Counted from the first letter of the stretch, positions 34,384 through 43,823 are shown. The stretch is DNA of 64,000 nt from UBA2357 sp002344625 (GCA_937995335.1 CALKIH010000065.1:22865-86864), one strand, 5' to 3'. A program made the numbers and translations. The notes: generated by a model from the letters alone, not told the origin.

Positions 34384-35147
34384 TTTCCCCCCTGCGGCCG
34401 TCGGCCGGCAACCCGGCCACACGCCCGGCGCTGAGCGACAGCCTGATTGCAGACCTGAACACTAAGTCGGACGCAGTGCGTGCGCTCCTCGCGGCGGCGG
34501 CGGCCGAACTCGGCACCGACGGCGAAATCGCGTTTGCCAACAGCTTCGGCGCCGAGGACATGGTGCTGACCGACATCATCATGACCGGCGGGCTGCCGAT
34601 CGAGATCTTCTCGCTCGACACCGGGCGGCTGCCGGCCGAAACCTACGCGCTGATCGGCGAGGTTGAAAAACGCTACGGCGCGACGCTCCGGATCTACTTC
34701 CCCGAGTCGGGCGCGGTCGAAACCTTCGTGCGCGCCCATGGCATCAACGCCTTTTACGATTCGGTGGCGCTGCGCAAGGTGTGCTGTCAGGTGCGCAAGA
34801 TCGGACCGCTCGGTCGGGCGCTCGCCGGCAAGAAGGCCTGGGTGACCGGTCTGCGCGCGGCCCAGTCGGTCACGCGCGCCGGGCTGCCACTGCGCGAATT
34901 CGACGCCGGCAATGGCCTCGAGAAGTTCAATCCGCTGTCGGACTGGAGCGAGACCGAAGTCTGGGCTTACATCCGCCTGCACCAGGTGCCCTACAACGCG
35001 CTCCACGATCAGTTCTACCCGAGCATCGGCTGTGCGCCGTGTACCCGCGCCATCGCCGTCGGCGAAGACGTTCGCGCCGGACGGTGGTGGTGGGAGAACC
35101 CCGAGACCAAGGAGTGCGGCCTTCATGTAAAGGAGGGCAAGGCATGA
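34371..35147 (+). CDS. cysH: Adenylyl-sulfate (APS) reductase, CysH family
   Basis: A 258-residue thioredoxin-dependent reductase of activated sulfate. It carries the [4Fe-4S] cysteine pairs CC (138-139, KVCCQVRK) and CxxC (221 and 224, GCAPCTR) plus the catalytic cysteine C249 in KECGLH, which mark an APS- and not a PAPS-reductase. This fits the absence of cysC kinase here. The start is a GTG at 34371 with GGAGGG 7 nt upstream; both lie at the edge of the inserted repeat. The stop overlaps a small ORF (ATGA). Confidence 0.93.
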   Translation: MSAAVSPLRPSAGNPATRPALSDSLIADLNTKSDAVRALLAAAAAELGTDGEIAFANSFGAEDMVLTDIIMTGGLPIEIFSLDTGRLPAETYALIGEVEKRYGATLRIYFPESGAVETFVRAHGINAFYDSVALRKVCCQVRKIGPLGRALAGKKAWVTGLRAAQSVTRAGLPLREFDAGNGLEKFNPLSDWSETEVWAYIRLHQVPYNALHDQFYPSIGCAPCTRAIAVGEDVRAGRWWWENPETKECGLHVKEGKA

Positions 35148-35239
35148 ACGAACATACCCGATGCGGGTTAGAATCGCGCCCGTCCAAGAAGCGGCCCGCA
35201 ATCGCGGCCACCCTCCGCGACCCTGTCAAGGATCTGTAA
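35144..35239 (+). CDS. Possible 31-residue small ORF between cysH and cysD
   Basis: ATG overlaps the cysH stop (ATGA) and is preceded by AAGGAGG with 7 nt spacing, the best Shine-Dalgarno in this operon. The peptide (MNEHTRCGLESRPSKKRPAI, then 11 more residues) is basic with one cysteine and ends 6 bp before the cysD start, whose own ribosome site is poor. It may be a translated coupling leader for cysD. No homologue is recognised, and a TAGAAT hexamer inside it (35169-35174) suggests the region could instead be a promoter. Confidence 0.35.
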   Translation: MNEHTRCGLESRPSKKRPAIAATLRDPVKDL

Positions 35240-35245
35240 AAGGCC

Positions 35246-36160
35246 ATGTCAACGCTCACCCGACAAACCCTCTCCCACCTCGACTGGCTCGAGGCCGAAG
35301 CCATCCACATCATGCGTGAAGTGGCGGGCCAGTGTTCCAATCCGGTGCTCCTGTTCTCCGGCGGCAAGGATTCTATCTGCATGCTGCGACTCGCCGAGAA
35401 GGCTTTTCGCCCGGGACGCTTTCCGTTTCCGCTGATGCATATCGATACCGGTCACAACTATCGCGAAGTCACCGACTTCCGCGACAAGCGCGCGGCCGAA
35501 CTGGGCGAGCGGCTGATCGTACGCTCGGTCGAAGACTCGATGGCGCGAGGCACGGTAGTGCTCAAGCATCCCGGAGAATCACGCAACAAGCATCAATCGG
35601 TGACGCTGCTCGAGGCGATCGAGGAATTCGGCTTCAATGCCTGCATCGGCGGCGCCCGGCGTGACGAGGAAAAGGCCCGCGCCAAGGAACGGATCATGAG
35701 TTTTCGCGACGAGTTCGGCCAGTGGGACCCCAAGAACCAGCGACCGGAGTTGTGGAACCTGTACAACGCCCGCAGCCACAAGGGCGAGAACATCCGCGCC
35801 TTTCCGATCAGCAACTGGACCGAACTCGATGTATGGCAATACATCCAGCGCGAAGAGCTGGAATTGCCGTCGATCTACTTTGCCCACGTCCGTCCGGTCG
35901 TGCGCAAGGGCGATCTGCTGCAGCCGGTCACCGAACTGACGCCCGCCCGCCCCGACGACAAGATCGAAGACATGCGGGTGCGGTTTCGCACGGTGGGCGA
36001 CATCACCTGCACCGCGCCGGTCGAATCGGACGCCGACACGGTCGCCAAGATCCTGCTCGAAACCGCGTCCACGACGATCACCGAGCGCGGCGCCACCCGG
36101 ATGGACGATCAAACCTCCGAGGCGTCGATGGAGCAGCGCAAGAAGGAAGGTTACTTCTGA
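35246..36160 (+). CDS. cysD: Sulfate adenylyltransferase subunit 2 (small subunit)
   Basis: A 304-residue PP-loop ATP sulfurylase subunit that adenylates sulfate, driven by the GTPase CysN. The PP-loop SGGKDS is at residues 39-44, with the conserved MHIDTGHNYREVTDFRD, GGARRDEEKARAKER and NWTELDVWQYI segments. Length is the family norm. Ends in the usual EQRKKEGYF. It is followed by a 148-bp GC-rich gap before cysN. Confidence 0.96.
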   Translation: MSTLTRQTLSHLDWLEAEAIHIMREVAGQCSNPVLLFSGGKDSICMLRLAEKAFRPGRFPFPLMHIDTGHNYREVTDFRDKRAAELGERLIVRSVEDSMARGTVVLKHPGESRNKHQSVTLLEAIEEFGFNACIGGARRDEEKARAKERIMSFRDEFGQWDPKNQRPELWNLYNARSHKGENIRAFPISNWTELDVWQYIQREELELPSIYFAHVRPVVRKGDLLQPVTELTPARPDDKIEDMRVRFRTVGDITCTAPVESDADTVAKILLETASTTITERGATRMDDQTSEASMEQRKKEGYF

Positions 36161-36308
36161 GCGCACGCTCGCGCCAGCACTTGGCAGGCGCCCCCCGGGT
36201 CGGGCATGCGGCGTCGCCACGGCGCCCTTGCGCCCCTCCCCACTCAGCCCGCCCCTTGACCTCGAAGGGCAAACCCGTCCGCACCGAACTGATGGCCTCA
36301 TAGGAATC

Positions 36309-37595
36309 ATGACCATGTCCGCCCCCGAACAATTGCCGGATCACGACCACGGCCTGCTGCGCTTCCTGACCTGCGGAAGCGTCGATGACGGCAAGAGCAC
36401 CCTGATCGGACGCCTGCTGTTCGATACCAAGACCATACTGGTCGACACCCTCAGCGCGATCGAAAAGACTTCGGCCAAGCGCGGCATGAGCGCCGTCGAT
36501 CTGTCGCTGCTGACCGACGGACTGCAGGCCGAGCGCGAGCAGGGCATCACCATCGATGTCGCCTACCGCTATTTTTCGACCGGCACCCGCAAGTACATCA
36601 TCGCCGACGCCCCCGGCCACGAACAATACACGCGCAACATGGTGACCGCCGCATCGACCGCGAATCTCGCGATCATCCTGATCGACGCCCGCAAAGGCAT
36701 GCTCACCCAGACGCGCCGCCACTCGTATCTGGCAAGCCTGGTCGGCATCCCGCATCTCCTGGTCGCGGTCAACAAGATGGATCTGGTCGATTACGACCAA
36801 GCGACTTTCGAACGCATCCGCGCAGACTATCTCGCCTTCGCCGCGAAACTGGGGATCGGCGACGTACGCTTCATTCCCCTGTCGGCCCTCAATGGCGACA
36901 TGATCGTCGATCGCGGCGAGCGCCTGGCGTGGTACGACGGCCCCACCCTGCTCGAGATTCTCGAAAGCGCCCCGGCGGCACATACCGAACAAGCCGAAGA
37001 CTTCCGCTTTCCGGTCCAGTTCGTCTGTCGCCCGCAGGATTCGTCCAACCCCGAACTGCACGACTATCGCGGCTTCATGGGGCGGGTCGAGTCGGGCGAA
37101 GTGGCAGTCGGCGACCCGGTCACGGTGCTGCCCTCGGGGGCGCGCAGCCGGATCAAGACGATCGAACTGGGCGGCGCGAAGCTTGCGCGGGCGATTCATG
37201 AACAGTCGGTGACCCTGTTGCTCGAAGACGAGATCGACATCTCGCGCGGCGACCTGATCGTCAAGTCCTCCGAAGCGGCCGAGCCGGTCAAGGAAATCGA
37301 TGCCATCGTCTGCTGGCTCGCCGAAGCGCCGCTGTCGACCGCCCGCACCTATCTCGTGCGCCACACGACGCGCGAGGTCAAAGCCAAGGTCGCCCGCATC
37401 GACTACCGGCTGGACGTCAACACCCTGGCCCAGGAACCGGCCAGCGTGCTCACGATGAACGATATCGCCCGCGTGACGCTGAAGCTCGCCCAACCGATCG
37501 TGGCCGACGCCTATCGCAGCAACCGCGCCACCGGCGCCTTCATCGTCATCGACGAAAGCACCAATAACACCGTCGGCGCGGGCATGATCGCCTGA
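36309..37595 (+). CDS. cysN: Sulfate adenylyltransferase subunit 1 (GTPase, large subunit)
   Basis: A 428-residue EF-Tu-like GTPase that couples GTP hydrolysis to APS formation with CysD. G motifs: GSVDDGKST (G1, residues ~23-31), DAPGHEQYTRNM (G3), NKMD (G4). Two beta-barrel domains follow. There is no C-terminal CysC kinase fusion, consistent with the APS-type CysH. ATGs at 36309 and 36315 are both possible. A strong terminator closes the operon. Confidence 0.95.
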   Translation: MTMSAPEQLPDHDHGLLRFLTCGSVDDGKSTLIGRLLFDTKTILVDTLSAIEKTSAKRGMSAVDLSLLTDGLQAEREQGITIDVAYRYFSTGTRKYIIADAPGHEQYTRNMVTAASTANLAIILIDARKGMLTQTRRHSYLASLVGIPHLLVAVNKMDLVDYDQATFERIRADYLAFAAKLGIGDVRFIPLSALNGDMIVDRGERLAWYDGPTLLEILESAPAAHTEQAEDFRFPVQFVCRPQDSSNPELHDYRGFMGRVESGEVAVGDPVTVLPSGARSRIKTIELGGAKLARAIHEQSVTLLLEDEIDISRGDLIVKSSEAAEPVKEIDAIVCWLAEAPLSTARTYLVRHTTREVKAKVARIDYRLDVNTLAQEPASVLTMNDIARVTLKLAQPIVADAYRSNRATGAFIVIDESTNNTVGAGMIA

Positions 37596-37619
37596 ATTCG
37601 CCTTTTCTTTCCTGTATCT

Positions 37620-37649
37620 GAGGGGGCGCAATGCCCCCTCGCCGTTTTT
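37620..37649 (+). terminator. Rho-independent terminator after cysN
   Basis: GAGGGGGC-GCAAT-GCCCCCTC stem-loop followed by GCCGTTTTT; 25 bp after the cysN stop, it closes the sulfate-assimilation operon. Confidence 0.85.
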
Positions 37650-37809
37650 CGTGTTAAATGACGGCGCCGCGACTCGAGAGCCCACCGGACAGACCAAAAA
37701 CGCGGCGACTGGGGGTATGCTTCGAGCCGGAGCGGGTAGGGAACGATGCCCTGCGGGATACGTCCACGTGGGTGCAGTAATGAAAAAATAGACAAGAGCA
37801 AACCAAACC

Positions 37810-39078
37810 ATGAAGCGTGTCGACGACTATCGTCTCAAACTGGGTGATCGCGAGTTCGTGCCGATCATGATCGGCGGAATGGGGGTCGATATCTCGACCT
37901 CCGATCTTTCGCTCATCGCAGCGGGACTGGGCGGCATCGGCCATATTTCTGATGCCATGGTGCCGACCGTCAGCGACCGCCGCTACGATACCAAGTACGT
38001 GCGCGACAAGCTCAAGCTCTACAAGCACAACGTCACCAACAGCAACAAGTCGGATGTCCAGTTCGACCTCGCCCTGCTCGCCGAGGCCACCGAGGCGCAT
38101 GTCCGCAACACCATGGAGCGCAAACGCGGCGATGGCCTGATCTTCATCAACTGCATGGAAAAGTTGACGATGAACGGCCCCAAGGACACCTTGCGGGTAC
38201 GCCTGCGTTCGGCCATGGACGCCGGTATCGACGGCATCACCCTGGCGGCCGGCCTGCACCTGGGATCGTTTGCGCTGATCGAGGACCATCCCCGCTTCCG
38301 CGACGTGAAGCTCGGCATCATCGTCTCGTCGTTGCGTGCGCTGCAGCTCTTCATCAAGAAAAGCGCGCGCACCCAGCGCCTGCCCGACTACGTCGTGGTC
38401 GAAGGTCCGCTCGCGGGCGGCCACCTCGGCTTCGGCATGGACTGGGCCGAATACGATCTGCACACCATCGTTGCCGAGATCAGCGCCTGGATCAAGGCCG
38501 AGCAGCTCGACATCCCGGTGATTGCCGCCGGTGGCGTGTTCACGGGCAGCGACGCGGTCCGCTTCCTCGAAACCGGGGTCGCAGGCGTGCAGGTTGCGAC
38601 CCGTTTCACCGTCACCCACGAGTGCGGCCTGCCAGCCGACGTTCAACAGCACTACTTCGCCGCCGCCGAAAGCGATATCGAAGTCAACACCATTTCGCCC
38701 ACCGGCTATCCGATGCGGATGCTCAAGAGCAGCCCCGCAATCGGCGACGGCATCCGCCCCAATTGCGAGGCGTACGGCTACCTGCTCGACGCCAACGGCA
38801 GTTGTTCGTACATCACCGCCTACAACCGCGAACTCGCGCTCCACCCCGATGCGAAGCGCATCAAGGTCATGGACAAGACCTGCCTGTGCACGCAGATGCG
38901 CAACTTCGACTGCTGGACCTGTGGCCACTACACTTATCGGCTCAAGGACACCTCGATCCGCGCCGCCGACGGCAGCTATCAGATCCTGTCGGCCGAGCAT
39001 GTGTTCAAGGACTATCAGTTCAGCACCGACGACACGATCGCGTTGCCCGTGCCCGAGTACGCCACGACCGAAGCCTGA
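37810..39078 (+). CDS. Nitronate monooxygenase family FMN protein
   Basis: A 422-residue TIM-barrel flavoprotein of the nitronate monooxygenase/2-nitropropane dioxygenase family. It begins PIMIGGMGVDIST and has the FMN-binding glycine motifs VVEGPLAGGHLGFG and IPVIAAGGVFTGSDA near the barrel's C-terminus. The C-terminal extension is cysteine-rich (TCLCTQMRNFDCWTCGHY), which is unusual for class I enzymes and may bind metal. It would detoxify alkyl nitronates; the true substrate is unknown. It stands alone after the cysN terminator. Confidence 0.85.
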   Translation: MKRVDDYRLKLGDREFVPIMIGGMGVDISTSDLSLIAAGLGGIGHISDAMVPTVSDRRYDTKYVRDKLKLYKHNVTNSNKSDVQFDLALLAEATEAHVRNTMERKRGDGLIFINCMEKLTMNGPKDTLRVRLRSAMDAGIDGITLAAGLHLGSFALIEDHPRFRDVKLGIIVSSLRALQLFIKKSARTQRLPDYVVVEGPLAGGHLGFGMDWAEYDLHTIVAEISAWIKAEQLDIPVIAAGGVFTGSDAVRFLETGVAGVQVATRFTVTHECGLPADVQQHYFAAAESDIEVNTISPTGYPMRMLKSSPAIGDGIRPNCEAYGYLLDANGSCSYITAYNRELALHPDAKRIKVMDKTCLCTQMRNFDCWTCGHYTYRLKDTSIRAADGSYQILSAEHVFKDYQFSTDDTIALPVPEYATTEA

Positions 39079-39111
39079 TAGCGCACGCATTCGCTCGCCA
39101 AGACGCCCCGA

Positions 39112-39987
39112 TCAAGGCAGCGAGATCGCCAGTGCGGCCGACAGGAACACCAGCGCGGAAACATTGCCGATCAACACCATGGACGCCACCACCTCCGGCT
39201 GCTGGTTGTAACGCTCGGCGAAGATGAAGTTCAGCACGGCGGGCGGCAACGCCCCGAACACCAGCAGCAGGGCGCGCTCCTGGGTTGGCAGCTCGATCAG
39301 CATCATCACGCCGAGCGCAAGCACCATCCCGACCAAGGGACGCGCAACCGCCCCAAACACCCCGATGCCAACCGCGGTGATCCGGGAGTCGGTCAGGCGC
39401 ACCCCCAGCGCAAACAGCATCAGCGGAATCGCGATCTCACCCAGCATCCGGATCGCCAGCATCAGCGGCGGCCATACCTGCACACCCAGAATCCCGACCA
39501 CCAAACCCGCCACCGTCGCGATCACCGACGGCACTTTCCAGACGTTCCAGACCTTGATGCGATGGTCGAGCAGCCAGGCGCCATAGGTGAAATGCAGCAG
39601 ATTCGAAACCATGAACATCACCACCGCCGGCGCGAGCGCAAGCTCGCCGAATGCGAGCACGGCGAGCGGCAGCCCGAGATTGCCGCAGTTGTTGAACATC
39701 ATCGGCGGCACGAAGGTCTTGACTTGCAAACCCGACAAGTGCGCCAGCAACCACGCCGCGAGCCCCGATCCGATCACGACGATCAAGGTCGCGATCGTCA
39801 GCGGAATGTACTCGGTGATGTGGAACTCCTTGTTCGCGAGGGCCGCGAACACCAGCGCCGGCACGAACACATCCATCGTCAGCTTGTTCGCGTGCGACAG
39901 GTCGGGTTTCATCTTCCGCCCGACGAAAAAACCCACCGCGGTAATCGCGAACAGGGGAAACAGGATGGAGATGATACGTATCAGCAT
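39112..39987 (-). CDS. AEC family transporter (auxin-efflux-carrier type)
   Basis: A 291-residue inner-membrane carrier with about ten hydrophobic helices. The family core is visible as MDVFVPALVFAALAN in the first bundle, MMFNNCGNLGLPLAVLAFGE (the broken-helix asparagine/proline region), and FGALPPAVLNFIFAERY near the end. AEC members export small organic acids or related solutes; the substrate cannot be predicted. Convergent with the nitronate monooxygenase gene. Confidence 0.88.
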   Translation of the reverse strand: MLIRIISILFPLFAITAVGFFVGRKMKPDLSHANKLTMDVFVPALVFAALANKEFHITEYIPLTIATLIVVIGSGLAAWLLAHLSGLQVKTFVPPMMFNNCGNLGLPLAVLAFGELALAPAVVMFMVSNLLHFTYGAWLLDHRIKVWNVWKVPSVIATVAGLVVGILGVQVWPPLMLAIRMLGEIAIPLMLFALGVRLTDSRITAVGIGVFGAVARPLVGMVLALGVMMLIELPTQERALLLVFGALPPAVLNFIFAERYNQQPEVVASMVLIGNVSALVFLSAALAISLP

Positions 39988-40095
39988 GCGGGGCTGCGCA
40001 AGGCCTGCGTCATTGTTCGCCGCGGCACGACGGTGCGCCGGATCGCACCATCATGCCGGCAGGCTCGGGCTGCGGAGCGGGCACGCGGCGGCGGA

Positions 40096-41427
40096 TTACA
40101 ACACGTAGCGCGCCAGATCTTCGCGTTGCGACAAGACTTGGAGGCGCGAATCGACATACTCGGCATCGATCCTGACCTTGTCCACGCCCGCCTTGCCGGC
40201 ATCGAACGACACCTCTTCGAGCAGCTTTTCCATGACCGTATACAAGCGTCGCGCCCCGATGTTCTCGGTCTTCTCGTTTACATGGAAAGCGATCTCGGCC
40301 AGGCGCCGGATTCCATCCGCGATGAACTCGAGCACGACGCCGTCGGTTGCAAGCAAGGCCTGGTACTGGCGCGTCAGGCACGCATCGGTCTGGGTCAGGA
40401 TGCGCTCGAAATCCTCGACCGACAGATTCTCGAGCTCGACTCGAATCGGAAAACGCCCCTGCAGCTCGGGAATCAGATCGCTCGGCTTCGACAGGTGGAA
40501 CGCGCCACTGGCAATGAAAAGCACGTGATCGGTCTTGATCATGCCGTACTTGGTCGATATCGTCGTGCCTTCGACCAGGGGCAGCAGATCGCGCTGCACC
40601 CCCTGGCGCGAAACGTCGGCACCCTGCATGTCCGAGCGGGCAGCGATCTTGTCGATCTCGTCCAGGAACACGATACCGTTCTGCTCGACCGCCCTGACCG
40701 CCTCGGCCTTGACCTCGTCGTCATTGATCAGGCGGGCGGCCTCGTCATCGGCCAGCACCTTGAGTGCATCGGCAATACGCAACTTGCGCGCCTTTTTCTT
40801 GCCTCCGCCGAGATTCTGGAACATGCCTTGAATCTGCTGGGTCAGTTCCTCCATGCCCGGCGGAGCGAAGATCTCGGCCGTCATCGCGGGCGACGCCACC
40901 TCGATCTCGATTTCCTTGTCGTCGAGCTCGCCCTCGCGCAGCCTCTTGCGGAATTTCTGACGCGTGGCCGAGTCCTGCGCCACCGGCTCGGTATCGAAAC
41001 CGGTCGGGCGCGCCGGCGGCAGCAGCACATCGAGCACCCTGTCCTCGGCAGCATCCATTGCGCGGTCGCGCACCGAACGCATGGCACGTTCGCGCGCGTC
41101 CTTGACCGCGATTTCGGCGAGATCGCGGATGATGGTGTCGACATCACGGCCGACATAGCCAACCTCGGTAAACTTGGTCGCCTCGATCTTGATGAACGGC
41201 GCATTGGCCAGGCGCGCCAGCCGGCGCGCGATCTCGGTCTTGCCGACGCCGGTGGGGCCGATCATCAGGATGTTCTTGGGCGTGATCTCGCTTCTGAGCG
41301 GCTCCTCGACCTGGGCTCGCCGCCAGCGGTTGCGCAGTGCGATCGCGACCGCTTTCTTGGCCTTGTTCTGCCCGACAATGTGCTTGTCGAGCTCGGAGAC
41401 GATCTCCGGAGGGGTCATCTGGGTCAT
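40096..41427 (-). CDS. hslU: HslU, ATPase of the HslUV protease
   Basis: A 443-residue AAA+ unfoldase that feeds HslV. Walker A is GPTGVGKTE, the pore loop GYVGRD follows, then the I-domain with its charged insert (~110-240), Walker B GIVFLDEIDK, and the C-terminal tail ending DLARYVL that docks into HslV. The start at 41427 overlaps the hslV stop (ATGA), so the two are coupled. Heat-shock control is expected for the family, but I found no clear sigma-32 box. Confidence 0.97.
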   Translation of the reverse strand: MTQMTPPEIVSELDKHIVGQNKAKKAVAIALRNRWRRAQVEEPLRSEITPKNILMIGPTGVGKTEIARRLARLANAPFIKIEATKFTEVGYVGRDVDTIIRDLAEIAVKDARERAMRSVRDRAMDAAEDRVLDVLLPPARPTGFDTEPVAQDSATRQKFRKRLREGELDDKEIEIEVASPAMTAEIFAPPGMEELTQQIQGMFQNLGGGKKKARKLRIADALKVLADDEAARLINDDEVKAEAVRAVEQNGIVFLDEIDKIAARSDMQGADVSRQGVQRDLLPLVEGTTISTKYGMIKTDHVLFIASGAFHLSKPSDLIPELQGRFPIRVELENLSVEDFERILTQTDACLTRQYQALLATDGVVLEFIADGIRRLAEIAFHVNEKTENIGARRLYTVMEKLLEEVSFDAGKAGVDKVRIDAEYVDSRLQVLSQREDLARYVL

Positions 41428-41963
41428 CCCGCAAGCACCTCGATTACGTGTGACTGGTTGGTATAGATACACAGATCGCCCGCGATCGCGAGCGATTTCG
41501 CCACGATCTCCTCGGGCGCCAGTTCGGTGTTTTCGAGCAGCGCCCGCGCGGCCGACTGGGCGTACGCGCCGCCGCTACCGATCGCGACGATGCCCTGTTC
41601 GGGTTCGAGCACGTCGCCGTTGCCGGTGATCACCAGCGAGTGTTCGGCATCGGCAACCGCGAGCATCGCTTCCAGCCGCCGCAGCATCCGGTCGGTCCGC
41701 CAGTCCTTGGCCAACTCGACCGCGCTGCGCAACAGATTGCCCTGGTGCTTGTCGAGCTTTGCCTCGAAGCGCTCGAACAGCGTGAAGGCGTCGGCAGTGC
41801 CGCCCGCAAATCCGGCCAGGATCTTGCCCTGGTGAATTGTCCTCACCTTGCGCGCCGTGGCCTTGATAACGATGTTGCCAAGCGTGACCTGGCCGTCGCC
41901 GCCCAGTGCGACGCGCCTGCCGCGGCGCACCGAGAGTATCGTGGTGCCGTGATATTGTTCCAT
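41424..41963 (-). CDS. hslV: HslV, proteasome-like peptidase
   Basis: A 179-residue N-terminal-threonine peptidase subunit. The propeptide MEQYHG precedes the catalytic TT (T7), followed by ILSVRRGRRVALGGDGQVTLG; GSGGAYAQSAARAL is near the C-terminus. Forms two hexameric rings that pair with HslU. GGGA lies 7 nt upstream of the ATG. Confidence 0.97.
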   Translation of the reverse strand: MEQYHGTTILSVRRGRRVALGGDGQVTLGNIVIKATARKVRTIHQGKILAGFAGGTADAFTLFERFEAKLDKHQGNLLRSAVELAKDWRTDRMLRRLEAMLAVADAEHSLVITGNGDVLEPEQGIVAIGSGGAYAQSAARALLENTELAPEEIVAKSLAIAGDLCIYTNQSHVIEVLAG

Positions 41964-42003
41964 TCGATTGTTCCCGACTTGACGGTGCGCCGGTCCCGAG
42001 GCT

Positions 42004-43167
42004 TCAGCCCCGCAGCATGACCTGCGCCACCTGATCGACTCCCATGACCCGCAGCAGCGCCGCGACCATGGCGTTTACGTTTTGCAGACACACCAGCTTG
42101 CCTTGAGCGCGCAGCGTCGACAGGATGTTGAACAGCGTCCCCGCGCTGACGAAATCCATGCGCCGCAGCAGCCCACACTCGACCTCCACATTCGACCGCT
42201 CGGACGCAAAGGCCGCAAGTTTGCGCAGGATTTCCGCCCCGGCATGGGTGACGTCGCCCTCGAGCACGAACGTGGCTTCCGAGCGCAGCGCATCTTCGGC
42301 CTCGGACGCCGCCTCGGCCACCGCGGCAGGCTCGACGCTCTCCCACGACGGGGGCGACTCCTCGAACGTGATCGCATAGTCGAGCGCCAAATCCTCGAAG
42401 CGCTCGTATTCTCCAGTGTGCTGAAGCAGCTCGAGCAGGAGCAGCCAGGTTTCGCGGCCATCGACGACACCGGGACTGACCTTGCCCGCCAGCATCTCGA
42501 CCAGCCCCGCGGCGTTCATCAGCGACACTTTCGCGCGCTCGCGCTCAAGCTTCCTGACCACTTCCAGCAGCAGCCCGCAACCTTCATTGTCGAACGCACG
42601 CACCCGCTTCAGGTCGATGCGGATCGCGCCGCTCTTCTGCCCGATCACCAGGATCTGGCGGAACTGCTCGGCCGCCGAGCGCGACAGATTTCCGGCAATG
42701 TTGATCAGCGGAACCGCCTCCGAGCGCGGGCGGGTCTGCTTTCTGGACAGGTCGTCCCAAGGCGGCGGCGAGCGCTCGAAGCGGGTCGCGTAATCGAGCA
42801 CCCGCGACTCGAAGCGTTCGCGCTGCCCGGTCAGCCGGTAGAGGTCGAGCAGCATCATCCACAAGCCCTCGCCGACTACGCTGCCATCCTCGCCGAGCGC
42901 GGCATCGAGCAAGGCCTCGGCCTCGCGCAAATCGCCGTTGGCGTAGAGCACCGCGGCCTCTTCGTAGGTGGCGCCGATACCGGGCCCCACCTCCTGGACC
43001 CGGACCATCCCGGCACAGTCCGCAAGCGCCAAAGACGCATCACCACTGAAATCGATCGTCGACAACTCGGCCCGGTTCACCGGCCGCGCGGCGGACATGC
43101 CGTCGCCGTGCCCCCCTTTCGGGGTATCGGATCTCGCACTTGGACTCTTCTTGCCGAAGGAGGGCAT
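42004..43167 (-). CDS. Double-module STAS-domain protein, function unknown
   Basis: A 387-residue soluble protein built from an internal duplication. Residues 101-139 (LWMMLLDLYRLTGQRERFE, then LDYATRFERSPPPW) match 239-277 (TWLLLLELLQHTGEYERFE, then LDYAITFEESPPSW). Each block is followed by a STAS-like domain: ~152-230 (INIAGNLSRSAAEQF; RIDLKRVRAFDNEGCGLLLE) and ~298-385 (VLEGDVTHAG; RRMDFVSAGTLFNIL). STAS domains bind ligands or partner proteins, often in anti-anti-sigma switches. It lacks a clear phosphorylatable serine at the usual place. It is directly upstream of hslVU, 40 bp away in the same direction. Confidence 0.7.
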   Translation of the reverse strand: MPSFGKKSPSARSDTPKGGHGDGMSAARPVNRAELSTIDFSGDASLALADCAGMVRVQEVGPGIGATYEEAAVLYANGDLREAEALLDAALGEDGSVVGEGLWMMLLDLYRLTGQRERFESRVLDYATRFERSPPPWDDLSRKQTRPRSEAVPLINIAGNLSRSAAEQFRQILVIGQKSGAIRIDLKRVRAFDNEGCGLLLEVVRKLERERAKVSLMNAAGLVEMLAGKVSPGVVDGRETWLLLLELLQHTGEYERFEDLALDYAITFEESPPSWESVEPAAVAEAASEAEDALRSEATFVLEGDVTHAGAEILRKLAAFASERSNVEVECGLLRRMDFVSAGTLFNILSTLRAQGKLVCLQNVNAMVAALLRVMGVDQVAQVMLRG

Positions 43168-43364
43168 ATCGACGCTTGCTACAGACGCAATACTCAAAAA
43201 TTCAATCCGGACCTGGTCCAGAGAATAGCATCTTGGCGGCCTGACTTGCGCACGGGTCGCGCAATCGTGCGCCCGCCGCACCGTTCGTTGCCGCAATGTC
43301 CCGTTTGCTTACGTTTTGCAATGCTAGAACATGCATCCCTCGCGAATCCACCGGGTCGGTCGGA

Positions 43365-43370
43365 TAGAAT
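43365..43370 (+). promoter_or_regulatory. -10 element (TAGAAT) just before ybgC
   Basis: GGATAGAATGCGGTAATG puts TAGAAT 6 nt before the ybgC ATG, so the Tol-Pal transcript would be nearly leaderless. No clear -35 at the right spacing. Confidence 0.35.
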
Positions 43371-43376
43371 GCGGTA

Positions 43377-43823
43377 ATGAGCAAGCGACCATCCACCCAG
43401 CCGCCCCTCGCCGCGGAGGCGTTTTCACTGCCCGTGCGAGTGTACTACGAGGACACCGACGCCGCAGGGCTCGTCTACTACGCGAACTACCTACGATTTT
43501 GCGAGCGTGCGCGCACCGAATGGCTGCGATCGCTGGCCTTTTCCCAACAACGCCTGATGACCGACGAGGGCATCGCCTTCGTCGTCCGCTCGGTCGAGGC
43601 GCGATATCGCGCGCCTGCAAGACTCGACGACTTGCTCGCCGTGGTTTCGCGCATTTCGAGGCTGGGGGGCGCCAGCCTCGAATTCGACCAAAAGATCTAT
43701 CGCAAAGAGGAACTTATCTTCGACGCCAGAATCACCATCGCCTGCATTGACATTGCGGGGCAACGTCCCGCACCTCTTCCTCCTGCATTACGCATCCGAT
43801 TGCTCCCTTCTGCTCAATCATGA
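43377..43823 (+). CDS. ybgC: YbgC, Tol-Pal-associated acyl-CoA thioesterase
   Basis: A 148-residue hotdog thioesterase. The active-site block YYEDTDAAGLVYYANYLRF (Asp of the TD pair) is near residues 23-41. It acts on short-chain acyl-CoA or acyl-ACP and is linked to phospholipid synthesis at the inner membrane. It opens the conserved Tol-Pal operon and overlaps tolQ by 4 bp (ATGA). Confidence 0.94.
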   Translation: MSKRPSTQPPLAAEAFSLPVRVYYEDTDAAGLVYYANYLRFCERARTEWLRSLAFSQQRLMTDEGIAFVVRSVEARYRAPARLDDLLAVVSRISRLGGASLEFDQKIYRKEELIFDARITIACIDIAGQRPAPLPPALRIRLLPSAQS

